From an uncultured Bacteroides sp. (lineage in GTDB: Bacteria; Bacteroidota; Bacteroidia; Bacteroidales; Bacteroidaceae), in the NCBI RefSeq assembly GCF_963666545.1, contig NZ_OY762899.1:2418001-2482000 (forward strand): 64,000 bases of DNA. The letters are read 5' to 3'. This document shows, piece after piece, positions 9,100 to 16,938 of the stretch (the first letter of the stretch is position 1; each line of letters begins with the position of its first letter). The notes below the pieces were generated by a model, which was not told the origin of the DNA, did no database searches, and worked only from the letters and a program-made list of their open reading frames with translations. The position numbers and the translations under genes are program-made.

Positions 9100-10935
9100 A
9101 TGAAAAAGTTCTCTAAAATATTATACATGGTTGCAGGTGCCCTAACGGTACTTGGAACAGCCTCATGCGACAACGATAAATATTTAAGCGTTGATCACTA
9201 TGACATTATTGGTCCTGATGCAATGTTTAAAAATGAAACCGAAGCAAGCAAAGGCTTAGTCGGTTGCTATGACATGATGCTCCCAGACAAAAACACTACA
9301 GGTGGATTAGATGGAAGCAACTGGGGTTTTAAACCTCAAATTATGACAGGTTGCCATCCAACAATGGATACGCAAGCTACAGGTTGGGATAAGGACTTTG
9401 TTACAGAAAGTTGGACAGCAGGTAATGGAGATTTGTCAATTGGCTGGACATACTCCTATCGCGCTATTTCCCGGTGCAACGATTTCCTGGCAGGCTTAGC
9501 AAGCACTCCTAACGTTTCTGAATCAGCTAAGAAAATCATGGATGGACAGGCCAAAGCCTTACGGGCATTTTTCTACATGTATCTGGCTCAGACATGGGGG
9601 CGTGTTCCAATGCTGGCAACAGGTGAAACTTACGCTAATACTCCTAATAAAGCTAGAGCAGCTACGGACGCCGAGATGTGGGATTTCATCATTGCTGACT
9701 TAACAGATGCAGTCAACGAATTGGATTGGGATCCTCAAAATAGTGAATACGGACGTTGCACTAAAGGTATGGCTCTCTCTTATTTAGGTGAAGCATATAT
9801 GTGGAAAGCATTCAAAACGAAGGATAATTCTTTTTATACTCAAGCCGCTGCTGCCTTGAAGCAAGTTATTGACAGCAAAAAATATGAATTGAATCCTTCT
9901 TTTACTACATTGTGGGATCCGGGAGCAGTTTGGTCAAAAGAAGCTATTTGGGAAGCCGTTTTGCAAGATCAAACAAAGAAGACCTCTTGGTCACCCGATA
10001 TTGACGCTGCCATATTTTACATTTATAATTGCGCAAATCCGGAATGCGGTGGATGGGGATCTCTCTACCTTTCTTGGGAATGGTACAAGAGCTATGAAAA
10101 AGGAGACAAACGCCGTGACGCATCTGCTGTAACAGGACCGATCGCCAATATGCCTGAATCAGACCGCTCTGAGCATTGCTATGGATATAATCCATACATT
10201 AAGCAAGAGATTCCAAAAACCACGACATCAGGTGCATCAACCAGCTCTCACTACAAATATAATAATGGCGGTGAAATGGCTCCATCTATTTGGAGTTTGA
10301 AATGGTGGAGAACTGCTCGAGCAGACTATCAGATTATCATGGCACCAATGCAGATTTATTACAAACGTTATGCTAATGTATTGCTAGACTATGCAGAGTG
10401 TTTATTCTACATTAACGGAGGAAATGATGCGACCGCTTGGGGCATTATCAAACAAATTCGTGACCGTGCATTCGGGAACATGGAAGTCGGCAAGGCTTCG
10501 AGCTTGACAAGCATTTATTTGCCATACTATCAAACAATGATGTCAACTTATTACGGCGGTACGATGGACACTTATCCGTTACCATTCAATACCGAGACAG
10601 TAAGTGTTCCGGACGCACAGAGCTATTACACACAAGTAAAAGCAGAGTATGGATTCGAGTCTCAGGTATGGTTAGTAGCCCTTGGTATGGAGCGTCGCAA
10701 AGAATTCAACGCTGAATTCTGTTCGAAGTATGACCAACAACGCTCCGGTTTTATGGAAGACTGCATTACACATGCCTATCCAAAAGGTGTAGGCGTTCCT
10801 AACACAGATCCTACCGCACCCGACAACTGGCGTACCTATCGCAACTTCGATTACAGTGCTAAAAAGATGGTGTTTCCAATTCCGACCAACGAATTGCTGA
10901 GAAACAATTTGTGTGATCAGAACGAGGGATATTAA
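9100..10935 (+). CDS. SusD/RagB-family glycan-binding lipoprotein
   Basis: Surface lipoprotein that caps the SusC transporter and binds the glycan. I chose the ATG at 9100 (MKKFSKILYM) over the one at 9088 because it gives a normal signal peptide; the lipobox is LGTASC with Cys at residue 23. The N-terminal half has the TPR-like SusD features (AKALRAFFYMYLAQTWGRVPML, about residue 150, is the typical SusD_RagB helix). The C-terminal part carries the family-type MERRKEF motif near residue 530. It is translationally close to susC and is followed by a hairpin before the first enzyme gene. Confidence 0.94.
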   Translation: MKKFSKILYMVAGALTVLGTASCDNDKYLSVDHYDIIGPDAMFKNETEASKGLVGCYDMMLPDKNTTGGLDGSNWGFKPQIMTGCHPTMDTQATGWDKDFVTESWTAGNGDLSIGWTYSYRAISRCNDFLAGLASTPNVSESAKKIMDGQAKALRAFFYMYLAQTWGRVPMLATGETYANTPNKARAATDAEMWDFIIADLTDAVNELDWDPQNSEYGRCTKGMALSYLGEAYMWKAFKTKDNSFYTQAAAALKQVIDSKKYELNPSFTTLWDPGAVWSKEAIWEAVLQDQTKKTSWSPDIDAAIFYIYNCANPECGGWGSLYLSWEWYKSYEKGDKRRDASAVTGPIANMPESDRSEHCYGYNPYIKQEIPKTTTSGASTSSHYKYNNGGEMAPSIWSLKWWRTARADYQIIMAPMQIYYKRYANVLLDYAECLFYINGGNDATAWGIIKQIRDRAFGNMEVGKASSLTSIYLPYYQTMMSTYYGGTMDTYPLPFNTETVSVPDAQSYYTQVKAEYGFESQVWLVALGMERRKEFNAEFCSKYDQQRSGFMEDCITHAYPKGVGVPNTDPTAPDNWRTYRNFDYSAKKMVFPIPTNELLRNNLCDQNEGY

Positions 10936-10975
10936 AGAATACTTGTTTTAATTTAAATCAGTAAGTATTATATGA

Positions 10976-11012
10976 AAGAAGGGGGAACGCCAGCAGGCAA
11001 ATCCCCCTTCTT
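10976..11012 (+). terminator. Hairpin between susD and the first GH9 gene
   Basis: AAGAAGGGGGA (10976-10986) and TCCCCCTTCTT (11002-11012) form a perfect 11-base GC-rich stem with a 15-base loop. It would lower read-through into the enzyme genes or protect the 3' end of the susCD message, a common arrangement at susD ends. Confidence 0.7.
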
Positions 11013-11062
11013 ATATATAAAACAGACACTTACTTATGCCATTCTAACACTTTTGACGCAAG

Positions 11063-13606
11063 ATGATTAAATTGCTCAATATGAAAAAAAAGATTGCAAC
11101 GTTTTGTTTCTTTCTTGTGCAAACATCCATTCTTTTTTCACAAGAATTCGAGCTCACCCCCACAGGATATTTCCAAAACGGAGGTGCAGATGTGATGGTT
11201 TTTAGTGATATGTATCCCGAAGGACATCAGGGAGGAATCACTCTTGTAATGAATAGCAACCGAGTGGCAGCTAATGGAGATATTCGTTTTGAAGCTACTC
11301 CGGGGCAGTGGCAACCTTTTCCCTCTTTTAGAAATCGCAAAGTAGATGAAAGCGATCATTCAATTAGTGTGACATTAAGCTATCCTGATTCCCTAAAACA
11401 TTTGGCAGGATTTAACCCCACAATTTATCCTGACCATGTTTTTAGCTATAAGATCAAGGTGAAAAGTGAGGGAGATCATTTGATCGTCACCGTCGATTTA
11501 GACAATCCCGTTCCTGCAAGATACGAAGGGAAAATTGGCTTCAACTTAGAATTGTATTCGGGCGCTTTGCTGGGTAAACCCTGGATCATGGACCAACAGT
11601 CGGGCGTATTTCCACAACAAGCAATAGGGCCGACTATATCTAAGGAAAGCAACATTAAATATAGAGGAGATTTTAATCCCAAAGGGAAAGCTGACATAAA
11701 ACAACTTCTAGCCGGCAGTGGCTATAATCCGATGATAGCCGATGATGTGATCGCAGCTCCTTTTGCACATGGAAAGAAATTCGTGATGAACCCCGATGAC
11801 CCTTATAACAAAGTTACTTTTGAATCAAAACAAGGTGATTTAATTCTCTATGATGGAAGGATGAATCATCAAAATGGTTGGTTTGTTCTTCGAACAGAGA
11901 TACCGGTGGGTGTCACTAAAAATGCGATTCAATGGATTATAACACCAACGGTAGTCAAGAGTTGGATGTATACACCGGTAGTACAAACATCACAAGTAGG
12001 CTACCATCCCAATCAACCTAAAAAGGCTATTATTGAACTTGATAGCCGCGAGACAACTATACAGAATCCTGTTTTATACAAAATAACAGATCTTGGAAAA
12101 GTTGAAATATTAAATATTCCCGCCCAAAAATACGGCAAATTCAATCGCTATAACTATTTGACTTTCGACTTTTCATCCATAAAGGAAGAAGGGCTTTATC
12201 AAGTTTGCTACGGCCATTCATCCTCATCCGTTTTTCGAATTGCATCCGACATTTATGATCGGGGGATTTGGCAGACAGAATTGGAATATTTCCTGCCAAT
12301 ACAAATGTGCCACATGAGAATCAACGACAAGTATAGAGTGTGGCATGGATTATGCCACATGGACGACGCTCGTATGGCGCCAATCGATTTGAACCACATC
12401 GATGGGTATGCTCAAGGCCCCTCAACGCTCACTAAATACCAGCCGGGAGAGGTTGTTCCCGGATTAAACATCGGTGGATGGCACGATGCTGGTGACTATG
12501 ATTTGCGTATTGAATCGCAAGCGGGTGAAGCTTACATACTGGCTCAAGCTTACGAAACTTTTCATAAAGAGTATGACGAAACTTCTATTGACCAAATCAA
12601 TAGAATCACAGAGATTCACCAGCCCGACGGAAAACCCGATCTCCTGCAACAAGTAGAGAACGGAGCACTTACAATTGTTGCAGGCTATCAGGCATTAGGA
12701 CGGCTTTATAGAGGTATTATCATCAATAGTGTTCGTCAGTATGTGTTATTAGGCGACGCATGTAACGATACAGATAATAAAATAGGTAATGACGATGATC
12801 GTTGGGTATTTACCGAAGATAACCCTTATCGCGAACTAACTACTGCAGGACAGTTGGCTGCCATGTCTCGTGTTCTAAAGAATTTCAATGATACCCTAAG
12901 CGAACAATCACTCCGAATAGCCAAAGAACTATATCAAAACACACCAATCGAACAACGTGCAATAGATGCAAAAATATTTGCCGCAGTAGAGCTTTATCTC
13001 ACCACAGGAGCAAAAGAATATAAAGAGTATGTCCTTTCACATCAAGAAGATATTGTGAAACATATCCATCACACAGGCTGGTTTATAGGCCGTTTTGATA
13101 AAGTGGCCAACAATAAAGAGTTCTCAACCGCCATTCGTAAAGCTTTATTAGGCGTCCGTGCTTCCTATAACGAGATGGGCGAAACGACTCCCTACGGCGT
13201 ACCTTCCAACCGAGGAAATACATCATCGGGCACATGGGATGTTCAGAGTTTAGGATACAATTATTGCTTATTACAAAATTCTTATCCGGATATCTTCACA
13301 CCCGACTATCTATTTAATGCAATCCATTTCATCTTAGGTTGCCATCCGGGCAGTAATACCGCTTCTTTTGTAAGCGGCGTAGGAGCAAAATCACAAACGG
13401 TAGCTTATGGCGTAAACCGAGCTGACTGGTCCTATATCCCCGGAGGTGTTTCTCCTGGCACTGCCTTGATCCGTCCCAATCTTCCGGAGCTACTAGTCTA
13501 TCCTTTCTTATGGCAAGAAGGAGAATACTGTATGGGAGGAGAGGCATCCTATTTTATGTACCTTGTGTTGTCTGCTCAGAAAATATTGAATGAAGGAAAT
13601 AAATGA
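11063..13606 (+). CDS. Glycoside hydrolase family 9 protein with a long N-terminal beta-rich domain (copy 1)
   Basis: Predicted exported beta-glycan hydrolase. The signal peptide lacks a lipobox (MKKKIATFCFFLVQTSILFS, starting at 11081 if the second Met is used), so a periplasmic site is likely. Residues about 25-300 are a beta-rich domain of unknown role. About 300-390 (VVQTSQVGYHPNQPKKAIIEL...) is the cellulase N-terminal Ig-like domain, and about 400-845 is the GH9 helical barrel with GGWHDAGDYD (aspartate pair near residue 475). The likely acid Glu is in GEYCMGG near the C-terminus. The 842-residue protein encoded at 16939-19467 is a clear paralogue. Endo versus exo action and exact substrate are unknown. 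Confidence 0.88.
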   Translation: MIKLLNMKKKIATFCFFLVQTSILFSQEFELTPTGYFQNGGADVMVFSDMYPEGHQGGITLVMNSNRVAANGDIRFEATPGQWQPFPSFRNRKVDESDHSISVTLSYPDSLKHLAGFNPTIYPDHVFSYKIKVKSEGDHLIVTVDLDNPVPARYEGKIGFNLELYSGALLGKPWIMDQQSGVFPQQAIGPTISKESNIKYRGDFNPKGKADIKQLLAGSGYNPMIADDVIAAPFAHGKKFVMNPDDPYNKVTFESKQGDLILYDGRMNHQNGWFVLRTEIPVGVTKNAIQWIITPTVVKSWMYTPVVQTSQVGYHPNQPKKAIIELDSRETTIQNPVLYKITDLGKVEILNIPAQKYGKFNRYNYLTFDFSSIKEEGLYQVCYGHSSSSVFRIASDIYDRGIWQTELEYFLPIQMCHMRINDKYRVWHGLCHMDDARMAPIDLNHIDGYAQGPSTLTKYQPGEVVPGLNIGGWHDAGDYDLRIESQAGEAYILAQAYETFHKEYDETSIDQINRITEIHQPDGKPDLLQQVENGALTIVAGYQALGRLYRGIIINSVRQYVLLGDACNDTDNKIGNDDDRWVFTEDNPYRELTTAGQLAAMSRVLKNFNDTLSEQSLRIAKELYQNTPIEQRAIDAKIFAAVELYLTTGAKEYKEYVLSHQEDIVKHIHHTGWFIGRFDKVANNKEFSTAIRKALLGVRASYNEMGETTPYGVPSNRGNTSSGTWDVQSLGYNYCLLQNSYPDIFTPDYLFNAIHFILGCHPGSNTASFVSGVGAKSQTVAYGVNRADWSYIPGGVSPGTALIRPNLPELLVYPFLWQEGEYCMGGEASYFMYLVLSAQKILNEGNK

Positions 13607-13630
13607 AACAAACTTTGATAACGAATATTT

Positions 13631-15535
13631 ATGAAACGAATCAGTTTAGTATTAGTACTGTTTTTCTCTACGCTGTTCCTCTTTGGCGGGAACTATAAAA
13701 GCTTTAAAGTATCCGTATACACGCGAGCCTATGAAGTGGAGAAAATGAAAGATCTGCATTGGCTCGATTCCACTTGGAACATCATTTCCCAACAGGTGAA
13801 AGTGGATAAGATTTATTTGGAAACTCATCGAGATTTGCTCATTGTTTCAGAAGAGGCATTGGAGCAAGCCAAAAAATTCTTTAAAGATCGTGGTGTGGAA
13901 GTTGCCGGAGGCATTACTTTTACCATCGACGAATCGAATAATTTCGAGACTTTCTGTTATTCAAATCCTGAACACAGGAAGATAGTTCAGCACATTGCAG
14001 AGTATACAGCCAAACATTTTGATGAATTCATTCTGGATGACTTCTTTTTCACAAGTTGTAAATCGGAGATAGAAATCAAAGCAAAGGGAGTAAAAAGTTG
14101 GACGGATTATCGCACGCAACTGATGACAGAAGCAGGCAAAGAGCTCGTTCTCAAGCCCGCAAAAAGAATCAACCCCAATGTAAAGGTGATTATTAAATAT
14201 CCAAACTGGTATGATCATTTTCAAGGTTTAGGCTTTGATTTAAAAAACGGTCCACAGATTTTTGACGGTGTATGGACAGGAACAGAAACTCGTAATCCTG
14301 CCGGAGAACAGCACCTCCAAAACTATTTAAGCTACAATGCCATTCGCTACTATGAGAATCTTCGCCCGGGCCACAATGGTGGCGGCTGGGTAGATGCCGG
14401 AGGCTCTGAAATGGGAATGGACCGTTATGCCGAACAACTGTGGCTGACAATGTTCGCTAAAGCTCCGGAGATCACATTATTTGCTTACCATCAATTAGTA
14501 GAGATCCCTTTGAAACCGCAGCATCGCACTCCCTGGCAGGGATTGGGCACCTCTTTCAGTTACGACGAAATGATGAAACCTATCCTGCTTGACAATGGGC
14601 AGAGTGTGAAACCCACCACTCTGGCACGTGCCGCAGGAGTTACTCTTGAAAGTATTGACAAGTTTATAAGCAAATTAGGAAAGCCCATTGGCATCAAATC
14701 CTACAAACCTTTCAACTCGTTGGGAGATGATTTCTTGCAAAATTATTTGGGGATGATTGGACTACCAATGGATATGTATTCTGAGTTTCCTACCGATCAG
14801 AAAGTGATACTTCTTACCGAACAAGCTAAGTACGATGAAAACATTGTGGGAAAAATAAAGTCTCAGTTGCAAAAAGGAGGCGATGTGATCATCACAAGTA
14901 GCTTACTGAAGGCTATACCCAATAAAATTGCCGATATAGCAGAAGTTCGTTGCACCGACTTAAAAGCGATTGTCAATGATTTTGGCTACAATGGAAAGTC
15001 AGAACGAGACATATTAATCCCACAAGTTCGCTACCAGACGAATGATTGTTGGGAAATGGCCAGTGCGGGTCGTCCTTTGATAGGTGGAGTAAGTGGCTAT
15101 CCGATGTTACTTCGTGGACTTTACTCAAAAGGTAATCTGTATGTAATGACAATCCCTGATGACATGGGTAATTTATATGATCTACCCGCAGGAGTTTTAA
15201 ACACATTACGCCGGGTGATGAGCAAAGATCTACCCATACACATTGAAGGTCCTTCAAAAGTAAGCCTATTCTTATATGACAATGGAACTTTCATCGTAGA
15301 ATCGTTCAACGATGCTCCTGTCGATATCAAAGTAATAACCACGAAAGATATCAATAATCTGAAGGATATAATAGACGGATCTATTTTGCAAGCTAGCACT
15401 GAAGAAGCGCCAGCCGCGATGTTTCGCCATCAAAGAAATGATACTACGGAGAGCAACTCTTACTCTATAACTTTAAAGCCTCATTCCTATCGCGTTTTTG
15501 AAACCGCTAGTGGGCGTGTTAAAACTCAACTTTAG
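13631..15535 (+). CDS. Exported TIM-barrel-like protein, putative glycoside hydrolase of unassigned family
   Basis: Not assigned to a named family. A signal peptide (MKRISLVLVLFFSTLFLFGG) precedes a region with TIM-barrel hydrolase features: strand-end acidic motifs FDEFILDDFFFTSC (about residue 132) and DGVWTGTETR (about 213), and HNGGGWVDAGGSEMG (about 250). Residues about 370-520 look like a class I GATase-like Rossmann layer (KVILLTEQAKYDE, GGDVIITSS), and the C-terminus is beta-rich. This order of barrel, GATase-like domain and beta domain resembles GH42-type enzymes, but I cannot align it with one. It lies 24 bases after the GH9 gene and is last in the susC operon, so it probably acts on the same glycan. 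Confidence 0.6.
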   Translation: MKRISLVLVLFFSTLFLFGGNYKSFKVSVYTRAYEVEKMKDLHWLDSTWNIISQQVKVDKIYLETHRDLLIVSEEALEQAKKFFKDRGVEVAGGITFTIDESNNFETFCYSNPEHRKIVQHIAEYTAKHFDEFILDDFFFTSCKSEIEIKAKGVKSWTDYRTQLMTEAGKELVLKPAKRINPNVKVIIKYPNWYDHFQGLGFDLKNGPQIFDGVWTGTETRNPAGEQHLQNYLSYNAIRYYENLRPGHNGGGWVDAGGSEMGMDRYAEQLWLTMFAKAPEITLFAYHQLVEIPLKPQHRTPWQGLGTSFSYDEMMKPILLDNGQSVKPTTLARAAGVTLESIDKFISKLGKPIGIKSYKPFNSLGDDFLQNYLGMIGLPMDMYSEFPTDQKVILLTEQAKYDENIVGKIKSQLQKGGDVIITSSLLKAIPNKIADIAEVRCTDLKAIVNDFGYNGKSERDILIPQVRYQTNDCWEMASAGRPLIGGVSGYPMLLRGLYSKGNLYVMTIPDDMGNLYDLPAGVLNTLRRVMSKDLPIHIEGPSKVSLFLYDNGTFIVESFNDAPVDIKVITTKDINNLKDIIDGSILQASTEEAPAAMFRHQRNDTTESNSYSITLKPHSYRVFETASGRVKTQL

Positions 15536-15584
15536 AGAAGGGTAACTTTTATTCTGGAGCCTGATTATCATTATCAGCAAAGAG

Positions 15585-15624
15585 AAGAGCCATATCACTA
15601 ATGAAGTTTGATATGGCTCTTTTA
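15585..15624. terminator. Bidirectional terminator between the two converging operons of the polysaccharide locus
   Basis: AAGAGCCATATCA (15585-15597) and TGATATGGCTCTT (15609-15621) are a perfect 13-base stem, with A-rich bases before and T-rich bases after, so it can end transcripts from both sides. Confidence 0.85.
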
Positions 15625-15665
15625 TGTCTATTAGTTACAATCTGCAACTTTTTAGAGTGCTCATT

Positions 15666-16937
15666 TTAGTTCTGACCCTCTCCCCTTTTCAACCTTGTAT
15701 AGATTTCGTAGCCCATGCGACTGTTATGATAAGGACAACGCCACATATTTGCTTTTGGCTCCTTCTTCATCGCCTTGCCAGTATCGGATACCGTACTATA
15801 CCATTCACCATAAACAGGATCGATCATCTTGGTTTTAATAAATGTCCAAGTCTTAATTGCGCTATTAAGAAACTTCTCATCCCCGGTTATCTGCCAAGCA
15901 TTGATGCATCCCAGCACTGTTTCTGCCTGGCACCACCAAGAAAGTTCACGTTGATAATGAGTCCCTTTGCGTTCGTAAATCATTCCTCCTTCAGGAGTCC
16001 CACCCTCTTTCAAAGCCGTCTCAGCCATATCTACAGCGATTTTATCTATCTTCACTTTCAAAGCCTCATCACCAAGAACTTCTGCAGCTTCGCTTAGCAA
16101 CCAAGACGTTTCAATATCATGACCATACGAATCAACATCATCCAGACTATTCCAATCAGAATCACAATACAGAATCAAGTGATGAGTGACGGGATTATAA
16201 AGCTTTTCGGAAACAAGATGTATCAGAGTTTCCAAGCGTTGACGCAAGCCTGCATCTTTCCATACTCGATAAAGAGAAGTATAAGCTTCCAAAACATGAA
16301 TATGGGTATTCATCGTCTTTGTGGCCCTACCTTTATAAGCTAAACGAGACGTTCTCCCCCAACTGCGGGTAAAAGCTTCAATATAACCCTCCTTTATAGA
16401 ATCTCTCACATGCGTTTCCATAGTTTGATAAAGCTCTATAGCCTTCTGAAGACTTTCATTATTGCCCGTAGCGTGGAAGTGTTCGGACAATCCATAGATG
16501 CCATAGGCTATTCCATACGTTTGTTTCATTGAATCGAGTGGAGCACCATCAGCACCAACAATCCAATATGTGCCACCATACTTTTTATCTATAAAATAAT
16601 CGATAAAATAGCGCTGAGCACGATTGGCCAATGCTAGGTACTCTTTATTACCAAATAAGCGATAACCGGACGAAAAGGACCACAGGATACGGGCATTCAG
16701 CACACCTCCTTTAGGAGCATTAGCTCTTGGCCGACCATCGAACGTAAGGAAACCATAGAATCCGCCGTTAGGATCAACATCCTTATTCATCCAAAAAGGA
16801 AGAATATTACCTTTCAAATCCTGAATTGTTTCTTCACAGAGTGTCTCTATTTCTTTCTCTTGCGAATAAGCTTGTGCGGCAAAGGCTAAAGCTATAGCTA
16901 AAACAAATAAACGAATACCTTTCATAGCCATTCTCAT
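15666..16937 (-). CDS. N-acylglucosamine 2-epimerase superfamily protein, cellobiose/mannobiose 2-epimerase-like, with export signal
   Basis: Enzymes of this group convert the reducing-end glucose of cellobiose to mannose, or the reverse on mannobiose. The cellobiose-epimerase motifs are present: MNTHIHVLEAYTSLYR (about residue 206), SYGHDIETSWLLSEAAE (about 266, with the catalytic-type His) and MWRCPYHNSRMGYEI (about 402). Unusually it begins with a hydrophobic signal-like segment (MKGIRLFVLAIALAFAAQAYSQ, from the in-frame Met at 16925), although characterised cellobiose epimerases are cytoplasmic. The gene starts 1 base after the stop of the GH9 gene upstream, so they form one operon. Substrate is inferred from motif similarity and from GH9. 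Confidence 0.82.
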   Translation of the reverse strand: MRMAMKGIRLFVLAIALAFAAQAYSQEKEIETLCEETIQDLKGNILPFWMNKDVDPNGGFYGFLTFDGRPRANAPKGGVLNARILWSFSSGYRLFGNKEYLALANRAQRYFIDYFIDKKYGGTYWIVGADGAPLDSMKQTYGIAYGIYGLSEHFHATGNNESLQKAIELYQTMETHVRDSIKEGYIEAFTRSWGRTSRLAYKGRATKTMNTHIHVLEAYTSLYRVWKDAGLRQRLETLIHLVSEKLYNPVTHHLILYCDSDWNSLDDVDSYGHDIETSWLLSEAAEVLGDEALKVKIDKIAVDMAETALKEGGTPEGGMIYERKGTHYQRELSWWCQAETVLGCINAWQITGDEKFLNSAIKTWTFIKTKMIDPVYGEWYSTVSDTGKAMKKEPKANMWRCPYHNSRMGYEIYTRLKRGEGQN

Positions 16938-16938
16938 T

